Source: JAGTVG01 sp964389805
GTDB taxonomy: Bacteria > Bacteroidota > Bacteroidia > Cytophagales > Cyclobacteriaceae
Assembly (NCBI GenBank): GCA_964389805.1
Contig: CAYMFU010000147.1
Span: 1 to 33,252 of the forward strand
DNA length: 33,252 bases
Direction: 5' to 3'
Shown here: one piece after another, positions 17,163-26,809 of the stretch
Numbering within the stretch: the stretch's first letter is position 1
Layout: each line of letters starts with the position of its first letter
Translations under genes and position numbers: made by a program
Notes under the pieces: generated by a model
Databases searched by the model: none
The model's input: the letters and a program-made list of their open reading frames with translations, nothing else
Told to the model about the DNA's origin: nothing

Positions 17163-17567
17163 ATGAAAAAAACACACATCTTTGGGATCGTAATAATAGC
17201 CATTGCAGTAATGATCATAATTATAACAGCTGGTGATGCTAGTACCTATGTTACGTTTCGGGAAGCTATGAAAATGGCCGCCGATGGAAACAATAAGAAA
17301 ATTCACGTTGTCGGTCAGTTGAAAAAAGATAAAGAAGGAAACGTACAGGGTTTACAGGTTACCCAAGACAAATTATCGGTATCCTTCCTGATGATCGACA
17401 ATGAGAATATTGAACAGAAAATATATTATAATGAACCCATGCCTCCGGATTTACAAAGATCAGAACAGGTTGTTGTAATAGGATCCTTTAAGGAAGATGT
17501 ATTTGTTGCAGATAAAATATTGTTGAAATGCCCTTCAAAGTACCAGGAGGAAGAAATTAAGTTATAG
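17163..17567 (+). CDS. ccmE: Cytochrome c maturation protein CcmE, CXXXY variant
   Basis: 134 residues: an N-terminal membrane anchor (residues 5-22) and a small OB-fold periplasmic domain with YVTFREAM, GQLKKD and VVVIGSFKEDVFVADKILLKC. CcmE carries haem from CcmC to CcmF. In E. coli the haem binds covalently to His130 in HDENY. Here the equivalent motif is C123-P-S-K-Y127, a CXXXY variant known from some archaea and sulphate reducers. The tail after it is short. It lies between ccmD and ccmF in a tight operon. Confidence 0.88.
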   Translation: MKKTHIFGIVIIAIAVMIIIITAGDASTYVTFREAMKMAADGNNKKIHVVGQLKKDKEGNVQGLQVTQDKLSVSFLMIDNENIEQKIYYNEPMPPDLQRSEQVVVIGSFKEDVFVADKILLKCPSKYQEEEIKL

Positions 17568-17576
17568 GATAGGCGT

Positions 17577-20066
17577 ATGTTACATACTTTGGCAGGGAAT
17601 ATTGGGCATCTTTTTGTAATCATTTCATTTGTTTCAGCAGCTGTGGCGGCTTTTTCCTACCTTAGAGCCGAACAATTACAAAATGTGGATTGGAAACTTA
17701 CTGCACGCTTTTCTTTTTACGTACATATATTATCAGTATTTGGTGTGGTTGCAATCCTTTATCATATCATCTATTATAACTATTTTGAATACCACTATGT
17801 CTGGAGCCATTCCTCAAGATATTTACCATTTTATTATAAGCTTTCTGCCTTCTGGGAAGGACAGGAAGGCAGCTTTCTTCTGTGGATCTTCTGGCATGTA
17901 ATCCTTGGGCTGATTATTATCAGAACATTCAAAAAATGGGAATCGCCCGTGATGTTTATATTCTCATTGGTTCAAGCCTTTCTGGTATCCATGATCCTTG
18001 GTGTGGTTATACTAAATCTTAAAATTGGAAGTTCCCCTTTTTTACTCACAAGAGATGTAATAGATGCACCTGTATTTGATATAAATCCCGATTTTATTCC
18101 TGAGAACGGATCCGGGTTGAACCCATTACTCCAGAATTACTGGATGGTCATTCATCCCCCTACTCTTTTCCTGGGATTTGCAGCAACCATTGTTCCTTTT
18201 TCCTTTGCAATTTCCGGATTGTGGTCTGAAAAAATAACCGAATGGATCAAGCCGACTGTCCCCTGGGCATTATTTGCAGCAGCAATCTTAGGATTGGGTA
18301 TATTAATGGGTGCATATTGGGCATATGAAACCTTAAATTTTGGAGGTTATTGGAATTGGGATCCTGTAGAAAATGCCATATTTGTTCCATGGCTGGTATT
18401 GATTGGAGGCATACATACCATGCTTATTTATAAACGAAATGGAGCAGCTGTAAAAACCTCATTTATCCTGATCATAGCCTCTTTTCTTTTAGTCGTATAT
18501 TCAACTTTCCTCACAAGAAGTGGTATCCTTGGAGACAGTTCAGTTCATTCGTTTACAGATCTGGGCTTAAGTGGACAACTTCTTTTGTATTTAATGGTAT
18601 TTGTTTTACTGAGTATATATCTCCTGATAAGGAATTGGGGATTGATTCCTTCTACAGAAAAAGAGATTAATACTTACAATAAAGAATTCTGGATATTTAT
18701 TGGAGCTACCCTTTTATCCTTATCTGCTTTCCAGGTAATCCTGCCAACTTCAATTCCCGTTATAAATTCCATTTTAAACAATATAGGAATAGAGACCTCC
18801 ATGGCGCCCCCAGCTGATCAGGTAATGTTTTATACCCGGTTTCAGATATGGTTTGGCATTGGAATCGCCATGCTAACAGGTATTGGACAGTTCTTCTGGT
18901 GGAAAAAATTGGAAAAAGGGAAAGTATACCGGGAATTTGCATTACCTATTGTGATCAGCTTGATTTTCTCTACCCTGATCATGGTGCTCTCCGGCCTGAG
19001 AGATCTGCCTTTCCTTTTGCTTTTAAGTTCCGGCATATTTGCTATCGTTTCAAATATCCGGACACTGCTTAAACTATTTACTAAAAATAAAAAGCTTTCA
19101 GGTGGTGCGGTATCACACATTGGTGTGTCTCTAATGCTGATAGGTATCCTGTATTCTTCCGGTTTATCAAAGGTAATTTCTCTAAACAGGTCCGGTATGA
19201 CCTATAGCAGCGACCTTCCTGAGGAAGTCAATAAAGAGAACATACTTCTATTCCAGGACCAACCAGTAGAAATGGATAACTATGAACTTACATACAATGG
19301 CCGAAAGATTAAACTTGATGGGCAAGGTGGTTATTACAAAAGGAATCAATTCAACCTATTGAATAACATTCATTATTTAACCGCAAAAGAAGATATTCTG
19401 AAAGGTGATATTATCAGTATTTCAAAAGGAGATACAGTTAAATATAATCCCGAAAACACGTATTATGAAGTAAGCTATAAAAAAGAGAACGGAAGCTCTT
19501 TTTTGTTATATCCAAGGTTACAGGAAAACCCGGATATGGGTAATGTTGTTTCGCCGTCAATTAAAAAAAGCGCCTTTAGGGATATTTATACACACGTTAC
19601 AGTTGTTGCTAACGAGGAAAAAGAATGGAGTGAAACAATAGAAGAGGAAGTCCGGTTGGGTGAAAATTTCTTTGTAAATGATTATGTTTCTACAGTTGAA
19701 GGATTTAAGCGGATTGAGGAAGTAGATGGCATTCCTTTAGAAGAAGGAGATATCGCGGTAAAAGCCCAAATAAAAATACAGGGTAAAACTCAGGATTATT
19801 TCCTGGAACCCATTTATCTTATAAGGGATAATTTCGCTGCAAGAATACCTGATGAGAATGAAGCCCTGGGGATAAAATTAACTGTCCTTCAGATAATCCC
19901 TGATAAAGATGCCCTGGTTTTAGGAATAAATACCTCCCAGAAAGATTATATCATTTTAAAGGCAATTGAAAAGCCATTCATAAACTTATTATGGACCGGA
20001 ACACTGATACTTATGATTGGATTTACTATTGCCGCTGTTCGTCGAGCTAAGGAAATAAAAAAATAA
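17577..20066 (+). CDS. ccmF: Cytochrome c haem lyase subunit CcmF
   Basis: 829 residues, longer than E. coli CcmF (647). It has many membrane helices and EGQEGSFLLWIFWH near residue 98. The family block VIHPPTLFLGF is at ~191, the WWD domain GGYWNWDPVENAIFVPWL at ~257-274 and TFLTRSGILGDSSVHSF at ~312. After the last main helix bundle (~535) there is a large periplasmic domain, then a final helix near the C-terminus. The extra length is in this domain. CcmF joins haem from CcmE to the apocytochrome. No ccmG or ccmH follows; the next gene is a DUF3179 lipoprotein. Confidence 0.93.
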   Translation: MLHTLAGNIGHLFVIISFVSAAVAAFSYLRAEQLQNVDWKLTARFSFYVHILSVFGVVAILYHIIYYNYFEYHYVWSHSSRYLPFYYKLSAFWEGQEGSFLLWIFWHVILGLIIIRTFKKWESPVMFIFSLVQAFLVSMILGVVILNLKIGSSPFLLTRDVIDAPVFDINPDFIPENGSGLNPLLQNYWMVIHPPTLFLGFAATIVPFSFAISGLWSEKITEWIKPTVPWALFAAAILGLGILMGAYWAYETLNFGGYWNWDPVENAIFVPWLVLIGGIHTMLIYKRNGAAVKTSFILIIASFLLVVYSTFLTRSGILGDSSVHSFTDLGLSGQLLLYLMVFVLLSIYLLIRNWGLIPSTEKEINTYNKEFWIFIGATLLSLSAFQVILPTSIPVINSILNNIGIETSMAPPADQVMFYTRFQIWFGIGIAMLTGIGQFFWWKKLEKGKVYREFALPIVISLIFSTLIMVLSGLRDLPFLLLLSSGIFAIVSNIRTLLKLFTKNKKLSGGAVSHIGVSLMLIGILYSSGLSKVISLNRSGMTYSSDLPEEVNKENILLFQDQPVEMDNYELTYNGRKIKLDGQGGYYKRNQFNLLNNIHYLTAKEDILKGDIISISKGDTVKYNPENTYYEVSYKKENGSSFLLYPRLQENPDMGNVVSPSIKKSAFRDIYTHVTVVANEEKEWSETIEEEVRLGENFFVNDYVSTVEGFKRIEEVDGIPLEEGDIAVKAQIKIQGKTQDYFLEPIYLIRDNFAARIPDENEALGIKLTVLQIIPDKDALVLGINTSQKDYIILKAIEKPFINLLWTGTLILMIGFTIAAVRRAKEIKK

Positions 20067-20119
20067 TCTCGGTTACAAATCGCTTTCTGTCTTTATAAAT
20101 AAGAACATCAGCTATTTTT

Positions 20120-21184
20120 ATGAAGACGGGATCAATCATACAGCTATTCCTAACACTGACACTATTGTGGTCATGTGATGTAGAGAATCCCATTCCAGAT
20201 CCTATTGAGAATCCGGAATATGCTAATTGGATAATCCCTAAAAATGAAATTATCACCAGGGGGGCTCAAAATGATTTTATACCTTCACTTGATAATCCAC
20301 AATTTATGCCGTCCACAGCTGCTGAGAATTTGGATCCGAAAGATCTGATATTAGGATTAAATATTAAGGGTGATTACAGGGCTTATCCCATAAATATTAT
20401 GAACTATCATGAGGTGGTTAATGATGAGTACGCTGCAGGAGAAAAATTGGTGTCCTATTGCCCTCTGAGTGGAAGTTCTGTAATCTGGGACCGAAAAATA
20501 CAGGGTATCAGCACAACATTCGGGGTTTCAAGATTTGAATTCAATTCTAATCATCTATTGTACGACAGGGTTTCGAAGGGACATTGGCTACCACTTAAAT
20601 CCATATGCGTGAATGGAGAACTGGAAGGATTTGAGTTAGAGGGACATCATGTCATTGAAACTACCTGGGAAAACTGGTTGTCCATGTTCCCTGGTTCAAA
20701 AGTGTTGACACCTCCTATTGGTACCATGTATGATTATTCGGTAGATCTATACCATGAATATAAAAGTACGGATACTATATATTACACGGTAAATCCGTTG
20801 AATACATCATTACCTCTTAAAGAAAAGGTTCATGGAGTTAAGGTTGACAAAAGATTAAAAGTATATTCCAATAGTGTTTTCGGTGATACAACAACTATAT
20901 TACATGATAATTTTCAGGGTCTTTCCATCGTAGTTATTGGGAACCGCTCAAAAGAGTATATCGTTTCATACGAAAGAAGAATTCCAGGAGGCCCGGAGCT
21001 CGATTTTATGCCTGCTGCAGATGCACCGAATATTCTAATGACTGATAATGAAGGTAATAAATATGATATCTTCGGCCTGGTGCTTGATGGCCCGCGACAG
21101 GGCCAGGCGCTGATCCCAACTAAATCGATTTCAGGGTATTGGTTTGCTATTGCTTCCATGTATCCGGACCCAATTATTTACTAA
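20120..21184 (+). CDS. DUF3179 domain lipoprotein
   Basis: 354 residues. The N-terminus carries a lipobox (LLWSC, Cys19), so the protein should be a lipid-anchored envelope protein. The body matches DUF3179: ILGLNIKGDYRAYPINIMNYHEVVND, then SYCPLSGSSVIWDR and TTFGVSRFEFNSNHLLYDR. The function of this family is not established. It lies 53 bases after ccmF on the same strand. The conserved Cys and His residues suggest metal or redox chemistry, but that is speculation. Confidence 0.85.
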   Translation: MKTGSIIQLFLTLTLLWSCDVENPIPDPIENPEYANWIIPKNEIITRGAQNDFIPSLDNPQFMPSTAAENLDPKDLILGLNIKGDYRAYPINIMNYHEVVNDEYAAGEKLVSYCPLSGSSVIWDRKIQGISTTFGVSRFEFNSNHLLYDRVSKGHWLPLKSICVNGELEGFELEGHHVIETTWENWLSMFPGSKVLTPPIGTMYDYSVDLYHEYKSTDTIYYTVNPLNTSLPLKEKVHGVKVDKRLKVYSNSVFGDTTTILHDNFQGLSIVVIGNRSKEYIVSYERRIPGGPELDFMPAADAPNILMTDNEGNKYDIFGLVLDGPRQGQALIPTKSISGYWFAIASMYPDPIIY

Positions 21185-21232
21185 TTTTTTCTTTTTCTGA
21201 TTTATATCATTTTTTCTGAAATTTATCAAGAA

Positions 21233-21240
21233 TACTTTTG
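21233..21240 (+). promoter_or_regulatory. Possible -7 box upstream of the VOC gene
   Basis: TACTTTTG fits TANNTTTG and lies 27 bases before the start at 21267. It is the same octamer as that upstream of pnuC. No clear -33 element. Confidence 0.35.
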
Positions 21241-21266
21241 CTTAACTGTTAGAATTTTTTTGCAGG

Positions 21267-21725
21267 ATGAGACCGTTTAAAGTTTTAGGGATACAGCAAA
21301 TAGCTATCGGAGGAGAAGATAAGGAAAAGCTTGCCAGATTCTGGATTGATATCATGGGACTTGAAAAAGTGAAAACCTTTAAAAGTGAGATGGAAAATGT
21401 TGATGAGGATGTGCTGAAGATTGGTGATGGGCCGCATTCCGTTGAAGTGGATATTATGCAACCTGTTGATATCGAAAAAAAGCCCAGGGTTCATGAACCA
21501 AAATTGAACCATATGGGTTTATGGATCGATGATCTGCCTAAAGCAGTTGAGTGGTTAACGGATCAGGGTGTAAGATTTACACCTGGTGGAATCAGAAAGG
21601 GTGCATCAGGATATGATGTTTGTTTTATACATCCAAAAGGTAATGAAGATTTCCCCTTATGTAGTGAGGGGGTTTTGGTGGAACTAGTACAAGCACCTGA
21701 AGAGGTGGTCAGCGCTAAGCGTTGA
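21267..21725 (+). CDS. VOC-family (glyoxalase-like) protein
   Basis: 152 residues with the paired beta-alpha-beta-beta-beta modules of the vicinal-oxygen-chelate fold. Probable metal ligands are Gln in GIQQIAI (first strand), His in LNHMGLWID (start of the second module) and Glu in VLVELVQAP (last strand). The Q-H-E set and length resemble methylmalonyl-CoA epimerase and glyoxalase I relatives. The substrate cannot be decided. It is followed by a strong terminator. Confidence 0.82.
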   Translation: MRPFKVLGIQQIAIGGEDKEKLARFWIDIMGLEKVKTFKSEMENVDEDVLKIGDGPHSVEVDIMQPVDIEKKPRVHEPKLNHMGLWIDDLPKAVEWLTDQGVRFTPGGIRKGASGYDVCFIHPKGNEDFPLCSEGVLVELVQAPEEVVSAKR

Positions 21726-21760
21726 TTTCTAGTTTTTTGTGGTTGTAAAGTTTGGTTTAG

Positions 21761-21793
21761 CCGGGTATTTATATACCCGGTTTTTTTATTTTT
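21761..21793 (+). terminator. Rho-independent terminator
   Basis: CCGGGTAT (21761-21768) and ATACCCGG (21773-21780) form a perfect 8-bp GC-rich stem with a 4-base loop, followed at once by a T-rich tract (21781-21793). It ends the VOC gene. Its T-tract stops only 4 bases before the next start codon. Confidence 0.9.
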
Positions 21794-21797
21794 ATAT

Positions 21798-22583
21798 ATG
21801 GAATATTACAATATTGCCTTCATCGGGGCCGGAAACCTCGCCTGGCACCTTGCCCCTGAGCTAGAGAATTTTGGTCATAAAGTATCATTGGTCAACAGCA
21901 GATCTAAAAAAAATGCAATCTCTTTAATTGATCGGTTATACAAGGCATCCTACAAAAAAAATCTGAATTTTTCGAGGACAGATATTGATATAGTAATTAT
22001 TGCGGTAAATGACAATCACATAAAAGATATTGCCTCAGAGATCATTATTCCAGAGCATTGCTGCATTATCCATACGAGTGGCACCCAATCCATTGATATC
22101 CTGGAAAGATCCGCAGCCCTTCATTATGGTGTTCTTTATCCCTTACAAACCTTTACTAAAAGGGTAAAAGCTAGTTTTAAAGATACCCCTATTTTCGTGG
22201 AAGGAAATGGGAATTATGCTTACAAGGTACTTCAACAACTATCAAGGAATCTATCAAAACAAATATATAAGCTTGATAGTGAACAGCGCAGTATCTTGCA
22301 CCTCAGTGCGGTAATAGCTTCTAATTTTTCAAACCATATGCTTACCATTGCCAAATCCCTGATGGACAAGCACGATATGAGTTTCGACTTATTGCATAAC
22401 GTAGTTTATTCAATGGTTCAAAAGACTTTCGAAATAGGACCTGAAAATGGACAGACGGGGCCTGCTGTTCGTGAAGATCTTGCCACCCTGGAAAAACATC
22501 AGAAAATGCTGAAAAGTGATCGGCATCTGCATAAACTCTATACGCTTATTTCAAATCATATTATGAATACCCATCAAAACTGA
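21798..22583 (+). CDS. DUF2520 / Rossmann-fold dehydrogenase-like protein
   Basis: 261 residues. The N-terminal Rossmann motif IAFIGAGNLAWHLAPELENFGHKV (residues 6-29) resembles NADP-binding proteins of the ProC / F420-dependent oxidoreductase group. The segment IHTSGTQSIDIL and the C-terminal helical half (LHLSAVIASNFSNHMLTIA, GPAVREDL) match the two-part DUF2520 architecture common in Bacteroidota. The reaction is unknown. The start follows a terminator almost directly, so its transcript is either nearly leaderless or arises by read-through. Confidence 0.85.
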   Translation: MEYYNIAFIGAGNLAWHLAPELENFGHKVSLVNSRSKKNAISLIDRLYKASYKKNLNFSRTDIDIVIIAVNDNHIKDIASEIIIPEHCCIIHTSGTQSIDILERSAALHYGVLYPLQTFTKRVKASFKDTPIFVEGNGNYAYKVLQQLSRNLSKQIYKLDSEQRSILHLSAVIASNFSNHMLTIAKSLMDKHDMSFDLLHNVVYSMVQKTFEIGPENGQTGPAVREDLATLEKHQKMLKSDRHLHKLYTLISNHIMNTHQN

Positions 22584-22659
22584 ATGATCTCAATATCCCG
22601 AACGAAGGTAAAAAACAGCATTAATCTGAAAAGGTCAAGCAGTGGAGTTTTAATCGTAC

Positions 22660-25600
22660 TTAATGTTTTCCACACGAGCATCCAGGCATCATGAATCCAT
22701 GGCTTTCCTCATGCCACTCGAAATTGTCATTATAGGCATCTAATTCCCAGAAAAATTTTGTTCGCTTTTTATCCTCATTGCCAATTTCATTCATGGAATC
22801 AGTATCATATAACCTGCCATTGATCATTACCATATCTACAGAGTTCGTATTCAGGATATCCTCTAATGGATCTTTGCTCAGAACAATTAAATCAGCCAGT
22901 TTCCCATCCTGAATTGATCCAAGGTCATCGCTCATGCCTATATATTTGGCCCCATCAATTGTGGCAGCCTTCAATACCTGCAAATTGGTCATGCCTCCCT
23001 GGGCGAGATTCCACATTTCCCAATGCACACCAAGACCCTGTAATTGCCCATGTCCGCCTACACATATTCTTACTCCACGATCAGCCAGGGCTTTACAGGA
23101 TTCTGACACCAGAATATGTCCATTGTTATACTCCTCATCCGGTACCATGGTCCTGTGTCTCGACCGGCTATCAATAATGCTCCGCGGAGTATATTTCAAT
23201 AATTTTTCATTTTCCCATACTTTGGTTTTCTGATACCAGTAATATTCTCCATTTAATCCGCCATAGTTGACGATCAAAGTAGGGGTATTAGCTGTATTGC
23301 TGGCTGACCATAATCGAAGTACATCTTCATAAAGAGGTGCGATTGGCAAATTATGTTCAATACTTGTATGCCCATCGTATATTTCACTTAAATTATGATA
23401 AAAAGTTGATCCGCCTTCCGGATAAACCATAATACCCAATTCCCTGGCTGCCTTTATGATCTGTTGTCTTTGCTCCCTTCGAGGTTGGTTATAGCTTTTG
23501 ATAGAAAAGGCACCATATGCCTGGGTACGTTTCAATGCACTTCGGGCATCATCCAAACTGTTGATAACAGCCTTAAAATCACCATCAGCACCATAAATTA
23601 TTGTACCTGTTGTATAGATCCTGGGTCCAATCATGATTCCGGCTTTTACCATTTCTGATTGTGAAAAGGACATCTCTGAATTGGATGAAGGATCATGTGT
23701 TGCTGTAATCCCATAAGCAAGATTGGCATAATATGGCCATTCCTTCTGGGGGCTTAATCCATATCTGAAGGCAAATAAATGCGCATGAGAATCAATAATA
23801 CCTGGCATGATCACCTTGCCGTGGGCATCAATTGTTTTAGCCGTACGAGGAATTTGAACTTCCCCTTTTTTCCCAACAGCCCTAATCCTGTTATTCTCAA
23901 CGAGCACAACACCTTCTTCGATGACCTCCTCCCCATTCATGGTTATGATCTTAGCTCCTTCAAAAGCAATGATGCCTTCTGGAATATCAGTCTTTAATTC
24001 AAGATCAACTGTGATAACTTCTTTTTTAATCTCTGCAATAGAATCAGGAGATCCTTCCAGAAAGGTAAAACAGTTTTTAACATCTACGGTATAATATTTT
24101 TCTCCTAGCGTCCAATGTAGCTTTTTGCTGTCTTTCGTCCAATGCAGGTTTATACCCGCATCATCAGATACTTTTGCTACAGGTAATGCTTTTGTGGATG
24201 CCGAAAGCTCAAAAGTCTGGCCTGAAGGGTTGAAAGGCATGATATAAACCTGATGGAGTTCTCCAAAAGCCAGCCACTTACTATCAGGGCTTACATTATA
24301 CTGATTGGCATAGGTAGATTTAAAATGGATCTTTTCATCGGCTCCCTGAATGTTGACACTTTTATAAGATTTCTTCAATGAACCAAAGAGGTATCCGCCC
24401 GTCTGGTAAAACACCCGTGCTCCGGTCATATCGAATTTTGGGAAAGTGCCTTCCCGGGTAATAAAATATTGCTTCCCATCTACAAGGTCCATCCAGTATA
24501 ATCCTGGTTCTTTGGTATAAGACATGCCAAGTGCCAGATTTCCGGTTTCCTTTTGATACACAATTTTTTCAACATCGGGAGAAAAAGAGGGTGTTCTGTA
24601 TATCCCTTTTTCATTCGTCAGGGTTTTAACATCACCCTCTTTAATATTTACTATCCTAATACTCCCTTTTTCCTCATCATTCCATGAAACATATACAATA
24701 TTTTTTCCATCAGGTGAGAAAGAAGGTTCAAATTCAAAATCCTTCCCGCTGGTAAGACGTTCCGGTTTCCCCCCGGGAATTTCTTTTGTCCACAAATATC
24801 CAACAGCATTAAAGACAAGTAATTTCTCATCAGGAGAAGTAACTGCATGCCTGATCACATTCACCTTAAATCTCTCAGGGGCAACTTCATGTTTAAAATA
24901 TAAGGCATCACTGATTTTATGATCCGCGGAAGCGGTAAATTCGATGATCTCTGAGTTTCCAGTCTGTGTATTGATCTTTAAGATCTTGCCACCGGCCCAG
25001 ATAATGATATTTTCATTATCCGGCAACCAGTTATAATTCGTATACACTCCGAAAATCGCCCAGGCCTCCTGCTGGTCTTTACTTAGTTGATCAAAGACAG
25101 GCTTCTGAATTCCTGTTTTAAGGTCATGAATATAAAGAACAGACTTCTCCCTCACCCTTCGAACAAATGCCAGCTTTTTTCCATCAGGAGATACCTGTGG
25201 CCGGATAGCACCGCCCGGTCCCTGAATAATTGTTTCTGATTCTCCTTTTTTTATATCATATCTTTTAATTACATAGATCTGAGAATTGGGGTCTTTATTA
25301 TACTTGAAAAATCCTCCTGGATATACATCCTGGCTATAGTAAATATATTGACCATCTGGGCTGAAACATGGCTCGCCAAGATCCTGTTGGTCATTCATCC
25401 TTTTAACCAGTTGTATGCCTGTTCCTCCTGAAAGGTGGTACATCCAAAGTTCCCCGGCACCCAGTGATCTTTCTGAAGTGAAATGCTTTCTGGCTACGAG
25501 ATATTGTCCATCGGGTGCCCATACGGCATTATTAAGCAACCTAAAATTTTCTTTTGTGATCTGCTGAGGATTACTCCCATCAATGTTCATTGTCCATATA

Positions 25601-25926
25601 TTATCTCCACCCCCTGCATCACTTGTAAAACTGATCTTTTTACCATCCGGGCTGAATCTGGGTTGTACTTCAAATGGATAACCTCCTCTTAGCAATGTAG
25701 CCTGACCACCTGTAACAGGCATTATATAAATGTCGCCCAGCATCTCAAAAACTATATTGGAACCATCAGGGCTTACATCAAGGTTCATCCAGGTGCCTTC
25801 GGAAGTTGTAATTTCTACTTCTTTATAAGGCTCCCCCGGTTTAGCTACATTCCATTTATTTTTATTTTCCTGACTGTTTAATGGAAATGTCAGGATGATG
25901 AGAAGGATCAGAATATTGGTTTTCAT
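22660..25926 (-). CDS. Secreted amidohydrolase with N-terminal TolB-like propeller
   Basis: 1088 residues with a signal peptide (MKTNILILLIILTFPLNSQ). Residues ~45-640 hold repeated PD40/TolB blades (LDVSPDGSNIVFE, PRFSPDGKKISFTSD, PSFSPDGKNIVYVSW). Residues ~655-1060 are an amidohydrolase-superfamily barrel with the metal-binding H714-A-H716 in IDSHAHLF, later histidines in DGHTSIEHNLP and VGGHGQLQG, and a terminal DLGSIQDGKLADLIVLSKDPL. This domain pairing is known for periplasmic or secreted peptidase-like or imidazolonepropionase-like proteins. The substrate is unknown. The protein ends in an unusual Cys/His tail (PGCSCGKH). It is convergent with the DUF2520 gene. Confidence 0.88.
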   Translation of the reverse strand: MKTNILILLIILTFPLNSQENKNKWNVAKPGEPYKEVEITTSEGTWMNLDVSPDGSNIVFEMLGDIYIMPVTGGQATLLRGGYPFEVQPRFSPDGKKISFTSDAGGGDNIWTMNIDGSNPQQITKENFRLLNNAVWAPDGQYLVARKHFTSERSLGAGELWMYHLSGGTGIQLVKRMNDQQDLGEPCFSPDGQYIYYSQDVYPGGFFKYNKDPNSQIYVIKRYDIKKGESETIIQGPGGAIRPQVSPDGKKLAFVRRVREKSVLYIHDLKTGIQKPVFDQLSKDQQEAWAIFGVYTNYNWLPDNENIIIWAGGKILKINTQTGNSEIIEFTASADHKISDALYFKHEVAPERFKVNVIRHAVTSPDEKLLVFNAVGYLWTKEIPGGKPERLTSGKDFEFEPSFSPDGKNIVYVSWNDEEKGSIRIVNIKEGDVKTLTNEKGIYRTPSFSPDVEKIVYQKETGNLALGMSYTKEPGLYWMDLVDGKQYFITREGTFPKFDMTGARVFYQTGGYLFGSLKKSYKSVNIQGADEKIHFKSTYANQYNVSPDSKWLAFGELHQVYIMPFNPSGQTFELSASTKALPVAKVSDDAGINLHWTKDSKKLHWTLGEKYYTVDVKNCFTFLEGSPDSIAEIKKEVITVDLELKTDIPEGIIAFEGAKIITMNGEEVIEEGVVLVENNRIRAVGKKGEVQIPRTAKTIDAHGKVIMPGIIDSHAHLFAFRYGLSPQKEWPYYANLAYGITATHDPSSNSEMSFSQSEMVKAGIMIGPRIYTTGTIIYGADGDFKAVINSLDDARSALKRTQAYGAFSIKSYNQPRREQRQQIIKAARELGIMVYPEGGSTFYHNLSEIYDGHTSIEHNLPIAPLYEDVLRLWSASNTANTPTLIVNYGGLNGEYYWYQKTKVWENEKLLKYTPRSIIDSRSRHRTMVPDEEYNNGHILVSESCKALADRGVRICVGGHGQLQGLGVHWEMWNLAQGGMTNLQVLKAATIDGAKYIGMSDDLGSIQDGKLADLIVLSKDPLEDILNTNSVDMVMINGRLYDTDSMNEIGNEDKKRTKFFWELDAYNDNFEWHEESHGFMMPGCSCGKH

Positions 25927-26051
25927 CGCTATACAAAATATTTTAGAGGCACAAAAATGCTTAATTTTATTATAATAACATCAATAGTAAAAGAATAGTA
26001 GTATAGTGTTGCCCGAATCCGCTTTTGTTTCCGGGGACAATCGTCCAATGA

Positions 26052-26735
26052 TCAAAATTGGCTTTTAATATGATATTCAGAAACCAGATATGGTTCGATA
26101 CTTGGATAATCAATAAATGAATTTACATCAAAATATACATGCAGCATTCGGGGAATGATTACCAGGGGATTACCAAAAAACTTGAAAGGATTAAACAACT
26201 CTGAACTTGTTTTACAATGTTCTTCCACGATGCCATCAAATTTATCGGTGTTATCCGTTTGTTCTTCTTCCACTACATTCCTGTTGTAATGCCATAAAGG
26301 ATGAATTTTCAATGATAATGGGGTATGTCCGTTATGCCACCTGTCAAGGAATTTCTCATATTCCAGTTTTTTCTTTTTTCTAAAAAGCGTGAGGAGACAT
26401 ACTCCGGGTGTAATTTCACCATCTGCCCAAGTCTTATCATATTTTACCGGAAGCGCTTCCATAACTTTGTACATCCCGGCAAAACCTTTAGATTTCAGAA
26501 GAGAGGGAATTGGTGCAGGTTGCTTACTATAATAAACAGATATGGCTGCAATTTTGGACTTTCTAAAAGGTATTACCGTAATTTTAGGAGGTTTCTGTTC
26601 AGTGAGGACCAGCTTGATCGAATCACATTGTGATTTTACAATGTCAACCATAGAAAATATCCGTTGCTTGAAATCATCATACGAATCTGATTCCATTCCC
26701 CTGATCAGATAAACATCTTTTTGCATAAGATCCAC
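26052..26735 (-). CDS. EthD-like dimeric alpha-beta barrel protein
   Basis: About 227 residues from a GTG at 26735 (an ATG in frame at 26726 is equally possible). The middle segment LLTLFRKKKKLEYEKFLDRWHNGHTPLS matches the EthD/ferredoxin-like dimeric barrel family, with the typical WHNGHTPL motif. The first ~100 residues may form a second, diverged copy of the fold. No signal peptide is seen. EthD-type proteins act as accessory or degrading enzymes of small hydrophobic compounds. It is divergent, with a 74-base gap, from a 3-beta-HSD-like dehydrogenase, suggesting a shared pathway. Confidence 0.7.
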   Translation of the reverse strand: MDLMQKDVYLIRGMESDSYDDFKQRIFSMVDIVKSQCDSIKLVLTEQKPPKITVIPFRKSKIAAISVYYSKQPAPIPSLLKSKGFAGMYKVMEALPVKYDKTWADGEITPGVCLLTLFRKKKKLEYEKFLDRWHNGHTPLSLKIHPLWHYNRNVVEEEQTDNTDKFDGIVEEHCKTSSELFNPFKFFGNPLVIIPRMLHVYFDVNSFIDYPSIEPYLVSEYHIKSQF

Positions 26736-26809
26736 ATTTTAATATGAATTAAAAGATATAATAATAATTTTATAAGCTGAAATATATTTTACATTATCAT
26801 TTCTAATCC

